Shown here: one piece after another, positions 46,703 to 56,083 of the stretch | How the letters are laid out: the number at the start of each line of letters is the position of its first letter | How positions within the stretch are numbered: the stretch's first letter is position 1 | Source of the DNA: Pseudomonas tumuqii | Lineage (GTDB): Bacteria > Pseudomonadota > Gammaproteobacteria > Pseudomonadales > Pseudomonadaceae | Reading direction: 5' to 3' | Assembly (NCBI RefSeq): GCF_013184545.1 | Contig: NZ_JAAOJA010000001.1 | Coordinates: 62,001 to 126,000 of the forward strand | DNA: 64,000 nucleotides | The notes under the pieces: model-generated | The model's input: only the letters and a program-made list of their open reading frames with translations | Database searches by the model: none | Told to the model about the DNA's origin: nothing | Translations under genes and position numbers: made by a program

Positions 46703-46898
46703 GGGGGAGTCTCCACGCAGCGGGGCGAAAATGCCCAATGCAGATTCAAATGGGGGGGCGTGCGCTACTTTTCAACCGGAGGCCGATGATTCTCGACCAA
46801 ATGGCAGGCGCGCGGCTGTAACAGCAGATTGCCGATACAGCGCATGCGCGCCGAGGAAAAGCGTCGACCGGCTCCTGGCGGGCCGGTCGGGGTGAGGC

Positions 46899-47582
46899 TC
46901 AGCGGTTCTGCCGTTGCTGCAGGAGCAGATTGCCGAAGCCGTTGGCAGACAGGGCTTTTTGCGAGACCGCGAGTTGCTCGCGGTTGGCGAAGGGGCCGAC
47001 CAGTACGCGGTACCAGGTTTCTTCGCGCACCGTGCCGGATTCCACGCGCACGTTCTGGCCGAGCAGGATGATCTGCGCACGCACGCTTTCCGCATCGTCC
47101 TTGCGCCGGAACGAGCCGGCCTGGAGGAAAAACTGGGTACTCAGTGGCGCCTGGGCAGCAGGTTCGGGCTTGGCTATCGGCGGTGCGGGCGGCGGCGTTT
47201 CGCCGTTGAGTGCGGCCAGGGCGCGGGCGGCGTCGATCTTCGCCGCTTCTGCCGGGGTCACCGCTGGTTGCACGGGGGCGGGTGGCGGCAGGGCATCCGG
47301 CGGCACTATGACTTCCGAGTCGGGCAGCAGGGTGTAGAAATCGTACTTGGGCTTGCCCGGTTCCTGCGATTGCGCAGCGGGCTTAGGCTGGCTGGCACGC
47401 GCCGTCTCAGCCTTGTTGCGTTTGACCGCATCGCCACCCGGTTGCAGGTTCATCAGCAGCATGACGAACACGCCGACGGCCAGGCCGCAGGCCAGCCAGA
47501 TCCAGCCGGGCACGGGTTTCTTCGCCGGAGCCTTGTAGCGGCTGGCGCCGCGTTTGGCTGGGGGCTTCTTGCGCGCCGCCAC
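46899..47582 (-). CDS. SPOR-domain membrane protein (FtsN-like)
   Basis: A 227-residue bitopic protein: a short cytoplasmic N-terminus rich in Lys and Arg, one helix (about IWLACGLAVGVFVMLLM), a Pro/Ala-rich periplasmic linker, and a C-terminal SPOR domain (about 150-225; FFLQAGSFRRKDDAESVRAQIILLGQNVRVESGTVREETWYRVLVGPF). SPOR domains bind denuded peptidoglycan at the septum. The start is GTG at 47582, directly after argS. Its place next to argS and hslV is that of the ftsN-like gene in enterobacteria, but the assignment as FtsN is inference. Confidence 0.88.
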   Translation of the reverse strand: MAARKKPPAKRGASRYKAPAKKPVPGWIWLACGLAVGVFVMLLMNLQPGGDAVKRNKAETARASQPKPAAQSQEPGKPKYDFYTLLPDSEVIVPPDALPPPAPVQPAVTPAEAAKIDAARALAALNGETPPPAPPIAKPEPAAQAPLSTQFFLQAGSFRRKDDAESVRAQIILLGQNVRVESGTVREETWYRVLVGPFANREQLAVSQKALSANGFGNLLLQQRQNR

Positions 47583-49316
<1,734 letters not shown>

Positions 49317-49437
49317 GGTCTGCTCGGTCGGCCGTTGAGGCGGCTGTGCCCTGAGGCGCTGGTGGGAAACTGGGCATTATCGACGCCCGGAGGGCGCAGC
49401 TTCAAGCGGCAAGTCATAAGCTGCAGGTAAAAGCTGT

Positions 49438-49511
49438 GTAGGGTGCGCCGTGCGCACCACCTGCCTGTGTGCCAAGGGTGCGCACGGCCTAGGCGGCCCC
49501 GCGCACCCTAC
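49438..49511. repeat. Nested inverted repeat (GTAGGGTGCGC family)
   Basis: The outer arms GTAGGGTGCGC (49438-49448) and GCGCACCCTAC (49501-49511) are perfect. The inner arms CGTGCGCACC (49449-49458) and GGTGCGCACG (49477-49486) are also perfect, so one large hairpin can form. It lies between priA and argS, ending 1 bp before the priA stop codon. The whole stretch 49317-49512 has no gene. Confidence 0.8.
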
Positions 49512-49512
49512 T

Positions 49513-51732
49513 TCAGAATAAATCGATCGGGTCGACATCCAGCGACCAGCGCACCGCGCGACCGCTGGGCATCTGCTCCAGCGCCAGCATCCAGCTGCCG
49601 AGCAGGCGGTGCAGCGGCGCGCGGGCGTTGGCTTGCACCAGGAGTTGCGCACGGTAACGGCCGGCGCGGCGTTCCATCGGTGCCGGGACCGGGCCAAGCA
49701 GTTCGATGCCACTGAGCTTGAGCTCGTTCAATAACAGTTCGGCTTCACTGCAGGCCTCGTCGAGAAAACCTTCGGCCTGCCCCGGCTTGTGCGCTTCGGC
49801 GCGCAGCAGGGCCAGGTGGCAGAAGGGCGGCAGGCCGGCGCTGCGGCGCTCGCTGAGGGCTTGCTCGGCGAAGGCGAAGTAACCCTGTTCGGTCAGTTGC
49901 ACCAGTAACGGGTGGTCGGCCAGGTGGCTCTGGATGATCACCTTGCCGGGTTCCTCGGCGCGCCCGGCGCGGCCGGCGACCTGGACGATCAGCTGGGCCA
50001 TGCGCTCGCTGGCGCGAAAGTCGGCGGAGAACAGCCCGCCGTCGGCATCGAGAATCGCCACCAGGGTCACGCGGGGGAAGTGGTGGCCCTTGGCGAGCAT
50101 CTGGGTGCCGACCAGAATGCACGGCTCGCCGCGCTGCACGGTGTTGAACAGGGTGGTCATGGCCTCCTTGCGCGAGGTGCTGTCGCGGTCCACGCGCAAT
50201 ACCGGAACCTGCGGGAAGAGAATGCCCAGTCGCTCTTCGGCGCGCTCGGTACCGGCACCGACCGGGCGCAGGTCGACGTTGTTGCAGGTCGGGCAGTTGC
50301 TCGGCTGGCGTTCGACATGCCCGCAGTGGTGGCAGCGCAACTCGCCGGAGCGCTGGTGCACGGTCATCCGTGCGTCGCAACGCGGGCATTCCGACAGCCA
50401 GCCACAGTCGTGGCAGAGCAGGGTCGGGGCGAAACCGCGGCGGTTGAGAAACACCAGCACCTGCTGGCCGGCCGCCAGGGTCTGGGCGATGGCCTGCTGC
50501 ATGGGTGCGGAGATGCCGGAGTCGAGTGGCCGGCTTTTCACGTCCAGGCGCAGGAACCGCGGTTGCTGGGCGCCGCCGGCGCGCTGGTGCAGGTGCAGCA
50601 TGGCGTAACGGCCGCTGTGGGCGTTGTGCAGGCTTTCCATGGAGGGTGTGGCCGAGCCGAGCAGAATCGGAATGTTGTCCTGGTGCGCCCGCACCACGGC
50701 CAGGTCGCGGGCGTGGTAGCGCAGGCCCTCTTGCTGCTTGTAGGAGGCGTCATGTTCTTCATCGATGATGATCAGGCCGGGGCGCTGCATCGGCGTGAAC
50801 AGCGCCGAGCGCGTGCCGATGATGATATCGGCCTCGCCATCGCGAGCGGCCAGCCAGGCGTCCAGGCGCTCGCGGTCGTTGACCCCGGAGTGGAGCAGGG
50901 CGATCCGCGCATTGAAACGCCGCTCGAAGCGCGCCAGGGTCTGCGGACCGAGGTTGATCTCCGGGATCAGCACCAGGGCCTGCTTGCCGGCTTCCAGGGT
51001 CTCGCGGATCAGCTGCAGGTAGACCTCGGTCTTGCCGCTGCCGGTCACTCCGGCGAGGAGGAAGGCATTGAAGCGGCCGAAGCCGGTGCGGATGGCTTCG
51101 GCAGCCGCGCGTTGCTCCGGGTTCAATGGCAGTTCCGGTTCGGCCAACCAGTTGAGGTGGCGTTCGCTGGCGGCATGCCGGCGTATCTCGATGCGCACCA
51201 GGCCCTTCTCGTGCAGCAGGCCGAGGCTGTCCTTGTTCAGTTGCAGCTGGCCAAGCAGTTGCTGGGCGACGCCGTGCGGGTGCTGGGCGATGGTCTGCAG
51301 GGCCTCGCGCTGGCGCGGCGCGCGGCTCAGGCGCGGGTCATCCAGTTGGGCGCCTTCGGCCAGGTGCCAGAAGCGCTCCTGGCGAACCTCCGCCGGCTCG
51401 CCCTGACGCAGCAGCACCGGCAGCGCCCAGCTGAGGGTGTCGCCCAGGCTGTGCTGATAATACTGCGCCGTCCACAGGCACAGCTTGAACAGCGCGGGCG
51501 GCAGCGGCGATTGGGCATCGAGCAGCTGCAGGGCGGGTTTGAGCTTGCCGGCGGGAACCTCGCTGTGATCCGTTACCTCGATCAGAATGCCGATCAGCTC
51601 GCGCCGGCCAAAGGGTACGCGCAGCCGTGCGCCCGGTTGCAGGGCGCTGCGCGGCACACCGGGCGGCGCCCGGTAGTCGAACAGGCGGCGCAGCGGCGAG
51701 GGCAGAGCAATGCGCAGAATGGCGTCGGGCAC
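49513..51732 (-). CDS. priA: Primosomal protein N' (replication restart helicase)
   Basis: The 739-residue superfamily 2 helicase restarts stalled replication forks. Walker A is GVTGSGKTEVY; the DEAH-type box is IIDEEHDASYKQQ. The zinc-binding Cys cluster is CHDCGWLSECPRCDARM followed by LRCHHCGHVERQPSNCPTC. An N-terminal DNA-binding part precedes the helicase core, and the C-terminal domain closes with DVDPIDLF. The start is GTG at 51732. It is divergent from rpmE. Confidence 0.97.
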   Translation of the reverse strand: MPDAILRIALPSPLRRLFDYRAPPGVPRSALQPGARLRVPFGRRELIGILIEVTDHSEVPAGKLKPALQLLDAQSPLPPALFKLCLWTAQYYQHSLGDTLSWALPVLLRQGEPAEVRQERFWHLAEGAQLDDPRLSRAPRQREALQTIAQHPHGVAQQLLGQLQLNKDSLGLLHEKGLVRIEIRRHAASERHLNWLAEPELPLNPEQRAAAEAIRTGFGRFNAFLLAGVTGSGKTEVYLQLIRETLEAGKQALVLIPEINLGPQTLARFERRFNARIALLHSGVNDRERLDAWLAARDGEADIIIGTRSALFTPMQRPGLIIIDEEHDASYKQQEGLRYHARDLAVVRAHQDNIPILLGSATPSMESLHNAHSGRYAMLHLHQRAGGAQQPRFLRLDVKSRPLDSGISAPMQQAIAQTLAAGQQVLVFLNRRGFAPTLLCHDCGWLSECPRCDARMTVHQRSGELRCHHCGHVERQPSNCPTCNNVDLRPVGAGTERAEERLGILFPQVPVLRVDRDSTSRKEAMTTLFNTVQRGEPCILVGTQMLAKGHHFPRVTLVAILDADGGLFSADFRASERMAQLIVQVAGRAGRAEEPGKVIIQSHLADHPLLVQLTEQGYFAFAEQALSERRSAGLPPFCHLALLRAEAHKPGQAEGFLDEACSEAELLLNELKLSGIELLGPVPAPMERRAGRYRAQLLVQANARAPLHRLLGSWMLALEQMPSGRAVRWSLDVDPIDLF

Positions 51733-51800
51733 GCGGTGGGCTCCAGGCAGAAGGGCGCGATCTTAGCACGGGGTCTGGCGACGGCCGGTGTCGCGGTGGC

Positions 51801-51828
51801 TTGCGTCGTGGCGGCGCTCTGGTATCAT
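51801..51828 (+). promoter_or_regulatory. Candidate sigma-70 promoter of rpmE
   Basis: TTGCGT (51801-51806) and TATCAT (51823-51828) are spaced by 16 bases. Transcription would begin near 51836, just upstream of the leader hairpin, leaving a 5' leader of about 65 bases. The match is reasonable for a strong ribosomal-protein gene. Confidence 0.6.
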
Positions 51829-51842
51829 CGCCGGCCTAATTC

Positions 51843-51879
51843 CGTGCGGTACTCGACAATAGTGTCGGGTGGCGGCACG
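51843..51879 (+). promoter_or_regulatory. Leader hairpin of rpmE, candidate L31 leader RNA
   Basis: The transcript can form an outer stem CGTGC/GCACG (51843-51847 with 51875-51879) and an inner stem CGACA/TGTCG (51854-51858 with 51863-51867). The hairpin ends about 20 bases before the start codon. Autoregulatory L31 leaders have been proposed in gammaproteobacteria; whether this one matches that model could not be tested here. Confidence 0.5.
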
Positions 51880-51899
51880 TCAGCCCCGAGGAATACACC

Positions 51900-52115
51900 A
51901 TGAAAGCCGATATCCATCCGAACTACGTAGGCCTCACTGCTACCTGCAGCTGCGGTAACGTGATCGAAACCCGCTCCACCCTGGGCAAGCCGATGAGCCT
52001 GGACGTGTGCAACGAATGCCACCCGTTCTACACCGGCAAGCAGAAAATGCTGGATACCGGCGGCCGTGTTGATCGCTTCAAGCAGCGTTTCGGCATGTTC
52101 GGCGCCAAGCAGTAA
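51900..52115 (+). CDS. rpmE: 50S ribosomal protein L31
   Basis: A 71-residue ribosomal protein of the zinc-binding (C+) type: Cys residues in TCSCG and VCNECHPFY form the zinc site. The sequence [19 protein letters not shown] is the family start. An AGGAATACACC leader gives the ribosome site. A promoter and a leader hairpin lie upstream and a strong terminator downstream. That terminator overlaps the next gene. Confidence 0.97.
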   Translation: MKADIHPNYVGLTATCSCGNVIETRSTLGKPMSLDVCNECHPFYTGKQKMLDTGGRVDRFKQRFGMFGAKQ

Positions 52116-52141
52116 GTTTGCGCGCAGCGACGGGTGCCCTG

Positions 52142-52942
52142 ATGGGCGGTTCCTCGCTAGTAAAAAAGGCGTCCCTGGCGGGCGCCTTTTTTATGTCCGT
52201 GTTTTACCTGGCATCCGTTCAGGCGTTCTGTCCGGCCCCCGGCACATTGCCGAGCGTCAAGGTTCAGCGGATCGTTGATGGCGACACCCTGCGCCTGCAG
52301 GATGGCCGCAGTGTGCGGCTGATCGGTGTGAACAGCCCCGAACTCGGGCGTGAGGGGCGCAGTGCCGAACCCTTGGCCGAGGCTGCGCGCAAGCGCTTGA
52401 GCGAGTTGGTGGCGGCCAATGACGGGCATGTCGGCTTGCAACTTGGCCGTGAGCCGAAGGATCACTACGGGCGCACCCTGGCCCATGCCTACGACGGCAA
52501 GGGGCGTAACCTCGAAGCGCAACTGTTGGCCGAGGGGCTGGGCTATCTGGTGGCGATTGCGCCCAATGTGGCGTTGGTCGAGTGCCAGCAGACGGCCGAG
52601 CGCTTGGCACGGCAGTCGCGCGTCGGCCTCTGGCGGCGCTCGCCGGTACAAGCGCCCGGACAGCTGAGCCGCGGCGGTTTTGCCCTGATCGAGGGGCGGG
52701 TCGAGCGGGTCGAGCGCAATCGCGGTGGGGTTTGGCTGGAGCTGGGGGATTCGTTGGTCCTGCGTGTGCCACCGCAGGCACTGGAGGGTTTCGATCTCCG
52801 TCGACTGCACAGTTTGGCTGGGCGCCGGGTCGAAGCCCGGGGCTGGGTGATTGACCGTTCCCGCCGCGCAGGGGTAAAACCGGGACAGGCACGCTGGATG
52901 TTGCCCGTGACCCATGAGTCGATGCTGGAGGTGCTGCCATGA
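52142..52942 (+). CDS. Secreted thermonuclease-family protein
   Basis: A 266-residue exported protein with a staphylococcal-nuclease-like domain. Catalytic residues are recognisable: VDGDTL, VRLIGVNSPE (Arg and Glu) and DHYGRTLAHAY (Arg). A second part (about residues 180-266) is an OB-like domain. The start is uncertain: ATG 52142 gives a complete signal peptide (KKASLAGAFFMSVFYLASVQA), while ATG 52193 would skip the terminator of rpmE but leave a weak signal. Ribosome sites are poor for both. It overlaps the protease gene by 4 bp. Confidence 0.85.
   Translation: MGGSSLVKKASLAGAFFMSVFYLASVQAFCPAPGTLPSVKVQRIVDGDTLRLQDGRSVRLIGVNSPELGREGRSAEPLAEAARKRLSELVAANDGHVGLQLGREPKDHYGRTLAHAYDGKGRNLEAQLLAEGLGYLVAIAPNVALVECQQTAERLARQSRVGLWRRSPVQAPGQLSRGGFALIEGRVERVERNRGGVWLELGDSLVLRVPPQALEGFDLRRLHSLAGRRVEARGWVIDRSRRAGVKPGQARWMLPVTHESMLEVLP
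52162..52192 (+). terminator. Rho-independent terminator of rpmE, inside the nuclease reading frame
   Basis: AAAAAAGGCG (52162-52171) pairs perfectly with CGCCTTTTTT (52183-52192), with a GC-rich loop. It lies 47 bp after the rpmE stop. If the nuclease starts at 52142, the same bases encode residues 8-17 of its signal peptide. Confidence 0.85.
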
Positions 52943-54381
52943 GCCTGCGTTATTTGGCGCTAGGGCTGCTGATACTCGGGCAACTGACCGGTTGTGCAGT
53001 CAACCCCGCCACCGGGCACAGCAATTTCGTGATGATGAGTGAGCGCCAGGAACTGGATCTCGGCCAGCGCTACAGCCAGGAAATCCTCAAGCAATACCCC
53101 CGTTATGCCGACGAGAAACTGCAGGCTTATGTCCAGCAGGTCGGCGAGCGAGTGGCCAGGCACAGTCATCGCGACCAGCTCGATTACCAATTCACCGTGG
53201 TGGACAGCCCGGATATCAACGCCTTCGCCCTGCCGGGCGGCTATATCTATATTCACCGCGGGCTACTTGCCTATCTCAATTCGGAAGCCGAGCTGGCGGC
53301 AGTATTGGGGCACGAGGTCGGCCATGTCACCGCGCGGCACGGCGTGCAGCAGCAAAGCCAGTCGAGCGCCTGGGGCATTCTGGGTCAGGCGCTGGCCATC
53401 GGCACCGGGGTCGGTGCAGCGGCCGACCTGACCAGTGTCCTCGGTAGTGCCTTCGTGCGTGGCTATGGCCGCGACATGGAGCTGGAGGCCGATGGTTTGG
53501 GGGCCCAGTACCTGGCGCGCAGCGGCTATGACCCACAGGCGATGATCGAAGTGGTCAAGGTGCTGAAAAATCAGGAAGACTTCGCTCGTGAACAGGCAGC
53601 CAAGCGTGGTCAGGCGCAACCGGCGGGCGGCTATCACGGCGTATTCGATACCCATCCGGATAATGATCGGCGTCTGCAGCAGGTTCTGGGGCCGGCGCGG
53701 GCGCTGGCAACCGGGCAGCAGGAAATCAATCGCGAGACCTTTATCAAGCATCTGAATGGGCTGCCATTTGGCGATTCCGCCGCCAGCGGTGTGCGCCGGG
53801 GTCAGCACTTCTACCATGCCGAACTGGACTTGACCCTGGAGTTCCCGCAAGGCTGGAGCATGGTCAACCGGCCGGATGCGCTGATCGGTCACAGTGCCGA
53901 TCAGCAGGCCTTTATCGCCATGACCCAGCAGGCCAATCCGCAACGTCTCTCAGCCGCTCAACTGCTGCGTCAGCGCGTCGGCGGGCAGCGTCTGCAGGCT
54001 GAGAGCGAATGGCGTCAGGCCGGGTTGTCGGGCTACAGCGCCATCATCCCGGGCACTGCCGCCAAGCGCGTCGCGGTGCTGTTGCAGGGGCCGCGGGCTT
54101 ATCTGTTTGTTGCGGCGGTACGCGGACGCACGTCGCTGGATGCCCACGATGACAGCTTTCTCAAGGTGATCAAGAGCTTGCGCCCGCTTACCACGGCCGA
54201 GCGGCGTCTGGCAGAGCCTCTGCGGCTGCATCTGGTCAAGGCGCAAAGCGGGCAGGGCATGGCGGCCCTGGCCAGCCAAAGCAAGTTGCCGGGCGACGCC
54301 CAGGCGACCCTGCGCCTGCTCAATAACCTCTATCCCGCAGGTGAGCCAGCCCCTGGCAGCTGGCTCAAGGTCGTGCGTTAG
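52939..54381 (+). CDS. M48-family metalloprotease lipoprotein
   Basis: A 480-residue precursor with lipobox LTGC (Cys19), so a membrane-anchored periplasmic protease, similar to YfgC/BepA and related M48 enzymes. The zinc site is HEVGH in AAVLGHEVGHVTARHGVQ, with the third ligand in MELEADGLGAQYLARSGYDP. The C-terminal half lacks clear TPR repeats and ends in a LysM-like or BepA-like GEPAPGSWLKVV segment. Probable role in outer-membrane protein quality control. It is translationally coupled to the nuclease gene (ATGA). Confidence 0.88.
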   Translation: MSLRYLALGLLILGQLTGCAVNPATGHSNFVMMSERQELDLGQRYSQEILKQYPRYADEKLQAYVQQVGERVARHSHRDQLDYQFTVVDSPDINAFALPGGYIYIHRGLLAYLNSEAELAAVLGHEVGHVTARHGVQQQSQSSAWGILGQALAIGTGVGAAADLTSVLGSAFVRGYGRDMELEADGLGAQYLARSGYDPQAMIEVVKVLKNQEDFAREQAAKRGQAQPAGGYHGVFDTHPDNDRRLQQVLGPARALATGQQEINRETFIKHLNGLPFGDSAASGVRRGQHFYHAELDLTLEFPQGWSMVNRPDALIGHSADQQAFIAMTQQANPQRLSAAQLLRQRVGGQRLQAESEWRQAGLSGYSAIIPGTAAKRVAVLLQGPRAYLFVAAVRGRTSLDAHDDSFLKVIKSLRPLTTAERRLAEPLRLHLVKAQSGQGMAALASQSKLPGDAQATLRLLNNLYPAGEPAPGSWLKVVR

Positions 54382-54485
54382 TCACGTGCGTCCGGGTAAG
54401 GCTTAACGGTCTTGTGCAGATGTATACAACTTGCGTATCCTCGGCCGCCTGCCTGTTCAACAGCCAAAAAAGCGGAAATGCCCCT

Positions 54486-55754
54486 ATGTCTGATCTGAAA
54501 ACTGCCGCTCTCGAATATCACGCCATGCCCCGTCCGGGTAAGCTGAGCGTCGAGCTGACCAAGCCCACCGCCACTGCTCGCGACCTGGCACTGGCCTACA
54601 GCCCGGGTGTTGCCGAGCCTGTGCGCGAAATCGCCCGTGACCCTGAATTGGCTTACCGTTATACCGGTAAGGGCAATCTGGTCGCGGTGATTTCCGACGG
54701 CACCGCGATTCTCGGCCTGGGCAATCTCGGTCCGTTGGCTTCCAAGCCGGTTATGGAAGGCAAGGGCGTGCTGTTCAAGCGCTTCGCCGGTATCGACGTA
54801 TTCGACATCGAAGTCGACGCTGAAAGCCCGCAAGCCTTCATCGACACGGTCAAGCGCATTTCCATCACCTTTGGTGGCATCAATCTGGAAGACATCAAGG
54901 CGCCCGAGTGCTTCGAAATCGAGCGTGCGTTGATCGAGCAGTGCGACATTCCGGTTTTCCACGATGACCAGCACGGTACCGCCATCGTGACTGCGGCCGG
55001 CATGCTCAACGCCCTGGAAATCGCCGGCAAGACCCTGGAGCAGGCGAAGATCGTCTGCCTGGGCGCTGGCGCTGCGGCGACCTCCTGCATGAAGCTGCTG
55101 GTGAGCATGGGTGCCAAGGTCGAAAACATCTACATGATCGACCGCAAGGGTGTGATCCACGCGGGTCGCGACGATCTGAACCAGTACAAGGCGATATTTG
55201 CCACTGAAACCGACAAGCGCACGCTGTCCGAGGCTCTCGAGGGCGCTGATGTGTTCGTCGGTCTGTCCGGCGCCAATCTGCTCCCGGCGGAAGACCTCAA
55301 GCGCATGGCGGCCAACCCGATCGTGTTCGCCTGCTCCAACCCTGATCCGGAAATCGCTCCGGAACTGGCCCATGCGGCACGCAACGACGTGATCATGGCC
55401 ACCGGTCGTTCGGATTACCCGAACCAGGTCAACAACGTGTTGGGTTTCCCGTTCATCTTCCGTGGTGCTCTGGACGTTCGCGCCACGCGCATCAACGAAG
55501 AGATGAAGATCGCCGCGGCTCTGGCCTTGCGCGACCTGGCCAAGCTGCCGGTGTCGCAGGAAGTCTGCGATGCCTACGGCGGCATCGCGCTTTCGTTCGG
55601 TCGTGAGTACATCATTCCCAAGCCGATGGACCCGCGCCTGATCACCGTAGTCTGCGATGCCGTGGCCAAGGCCGCCATCGAAAGCGGTGTGGCGACGCTG
55701 CCCTACCCGAAACACTATCCGCTGACGTCGGTGGATGATGTGTTCAACGGCTAA
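54486..55754 (+). CDS. maeB: NADP-type malic enzyme, short form without phosphotransacetylase domain
   Basis: Oxidatively decarboxylates malate to pyruvate, giving reduced nicotinamide cofactor for biosynthesis. The 422-residue protein is the malic domain alone; MaeB of E. coli is longer through a C-terminal PTA-like domain. Key parts are LAYSPGVAEP, GKGVLFKRFAGIDVFDIEV, the metal ligands in CFEIE and VFHDDQHGTA, and the Rossmann GAGAAA. The ATG at 54486 fits the family start. A terminator follows. Confidence 0.92.
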   Translation: MSDLKTAALEYHAMPRPGKLSVELTKPTATARDLALAYSPGVAEPVREIARDPELAYRYTGKGNLVAVISDGTAILGLGNLGPLASKPVMEGKGVLFKRFAGIDVFDIEVDAESPQAFIDTVKRISITFGGINLEDIKAPECFEIERALIEQCDIPVFHDDQHGTAIVTAAGMLNALEIAGKTLEQAKIVCLGAGAAATSCMKLLVSMGAKVENIYMIDRKGVIHAGRDDLNQYKAIFATETDKRTLSEALEGADVFVGLSGANLLPAEDLKRMAANPIVFACSNPDPEIAPELAHAARNDVIMATGRSDYPNQVNNVLGFPFIFRGALDVRATRINEEMKIAAALALRDLAKLPVSQEVCDAYGGIALSFGREYIIPKPMDPRLITVVCDAVAKAAIESGVATLPYPKHYPLTSVDDVFNG

Positions 55755-55765
55755 GCCGAGCCCAT

Positions 55766-55792
55766 AAAAAACCCGCTTCGGCGGGTTTTTTT
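55766..55792 (+). terminator. Rho-independent terminator after maeB
   Basis: AAAAAACCCGC and GCGGGTTTTTTT form a stem around the loop TTCG, 11 bp after the maeB stop. Confidence 0.92.
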
Positions 55793-55832
55793 ATGGCTAT
55801 GTCCCAGTTACCTGTTGCATGCGGCAATTCCT

Positions 55833-55915
55833 TGTAGGAGCGGGCCATGCCCGCGATCCGCGCACGGCCGGACACTTTAGCGGCCATGGAACTGGGCGCC
55901 CCCGCCGCTCCTACA
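55833..55915. repeat. REP-type inverted repeat, TGTAGGAG family
   Basis: TGTAGGAGCGGGCCATGCCCGCGATC faces GGGCGCCCCCGCCGCTCCTACA. The inner part has its own palindromes (GGGCCATGCCC, and GGCCG with CGGCC). It occupies most of the maeB-ponA gap with the unit below; no gene is present in 55755-56083. Confidence 0.8.
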
Positions 55916-55933
55916 GATGGCGCGAGGGTTCCT

Positions 55934-55982
55934 TGTAGGAGCAGTTTCAGCCGCGAAATTCGCGGATAAATTCGCGCCTACA
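55934..55982. repeat. Short REP-type inverted repeat, TGTAGGAG / CCTACA
   Basis: TGTAGGAGCAGTTTCAGCCGCGAA with the internal palindrome CGCGAATTTCGCGG-like core and the end TTCGCGCCTACA. A diverged member of the same family as 55833-55915, 18 bp away. Confidence 0.7.
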
Positions 55983-56083
55983 AGGTCGCGGTTCGGCTCA
56001 ATGGTTAACGGGCCCAGAGTCTTTATAGTTTCGAGCCGTAAGCGCAAAAGTAAAGCCTGATTCGGTCGCTTGCCGTCACTTCT

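Noticed and set aside
49912..51903. Open frame of 663 codons on the plus strand
   Set aside because: Antisense to priA, with composition of a shadow frame.
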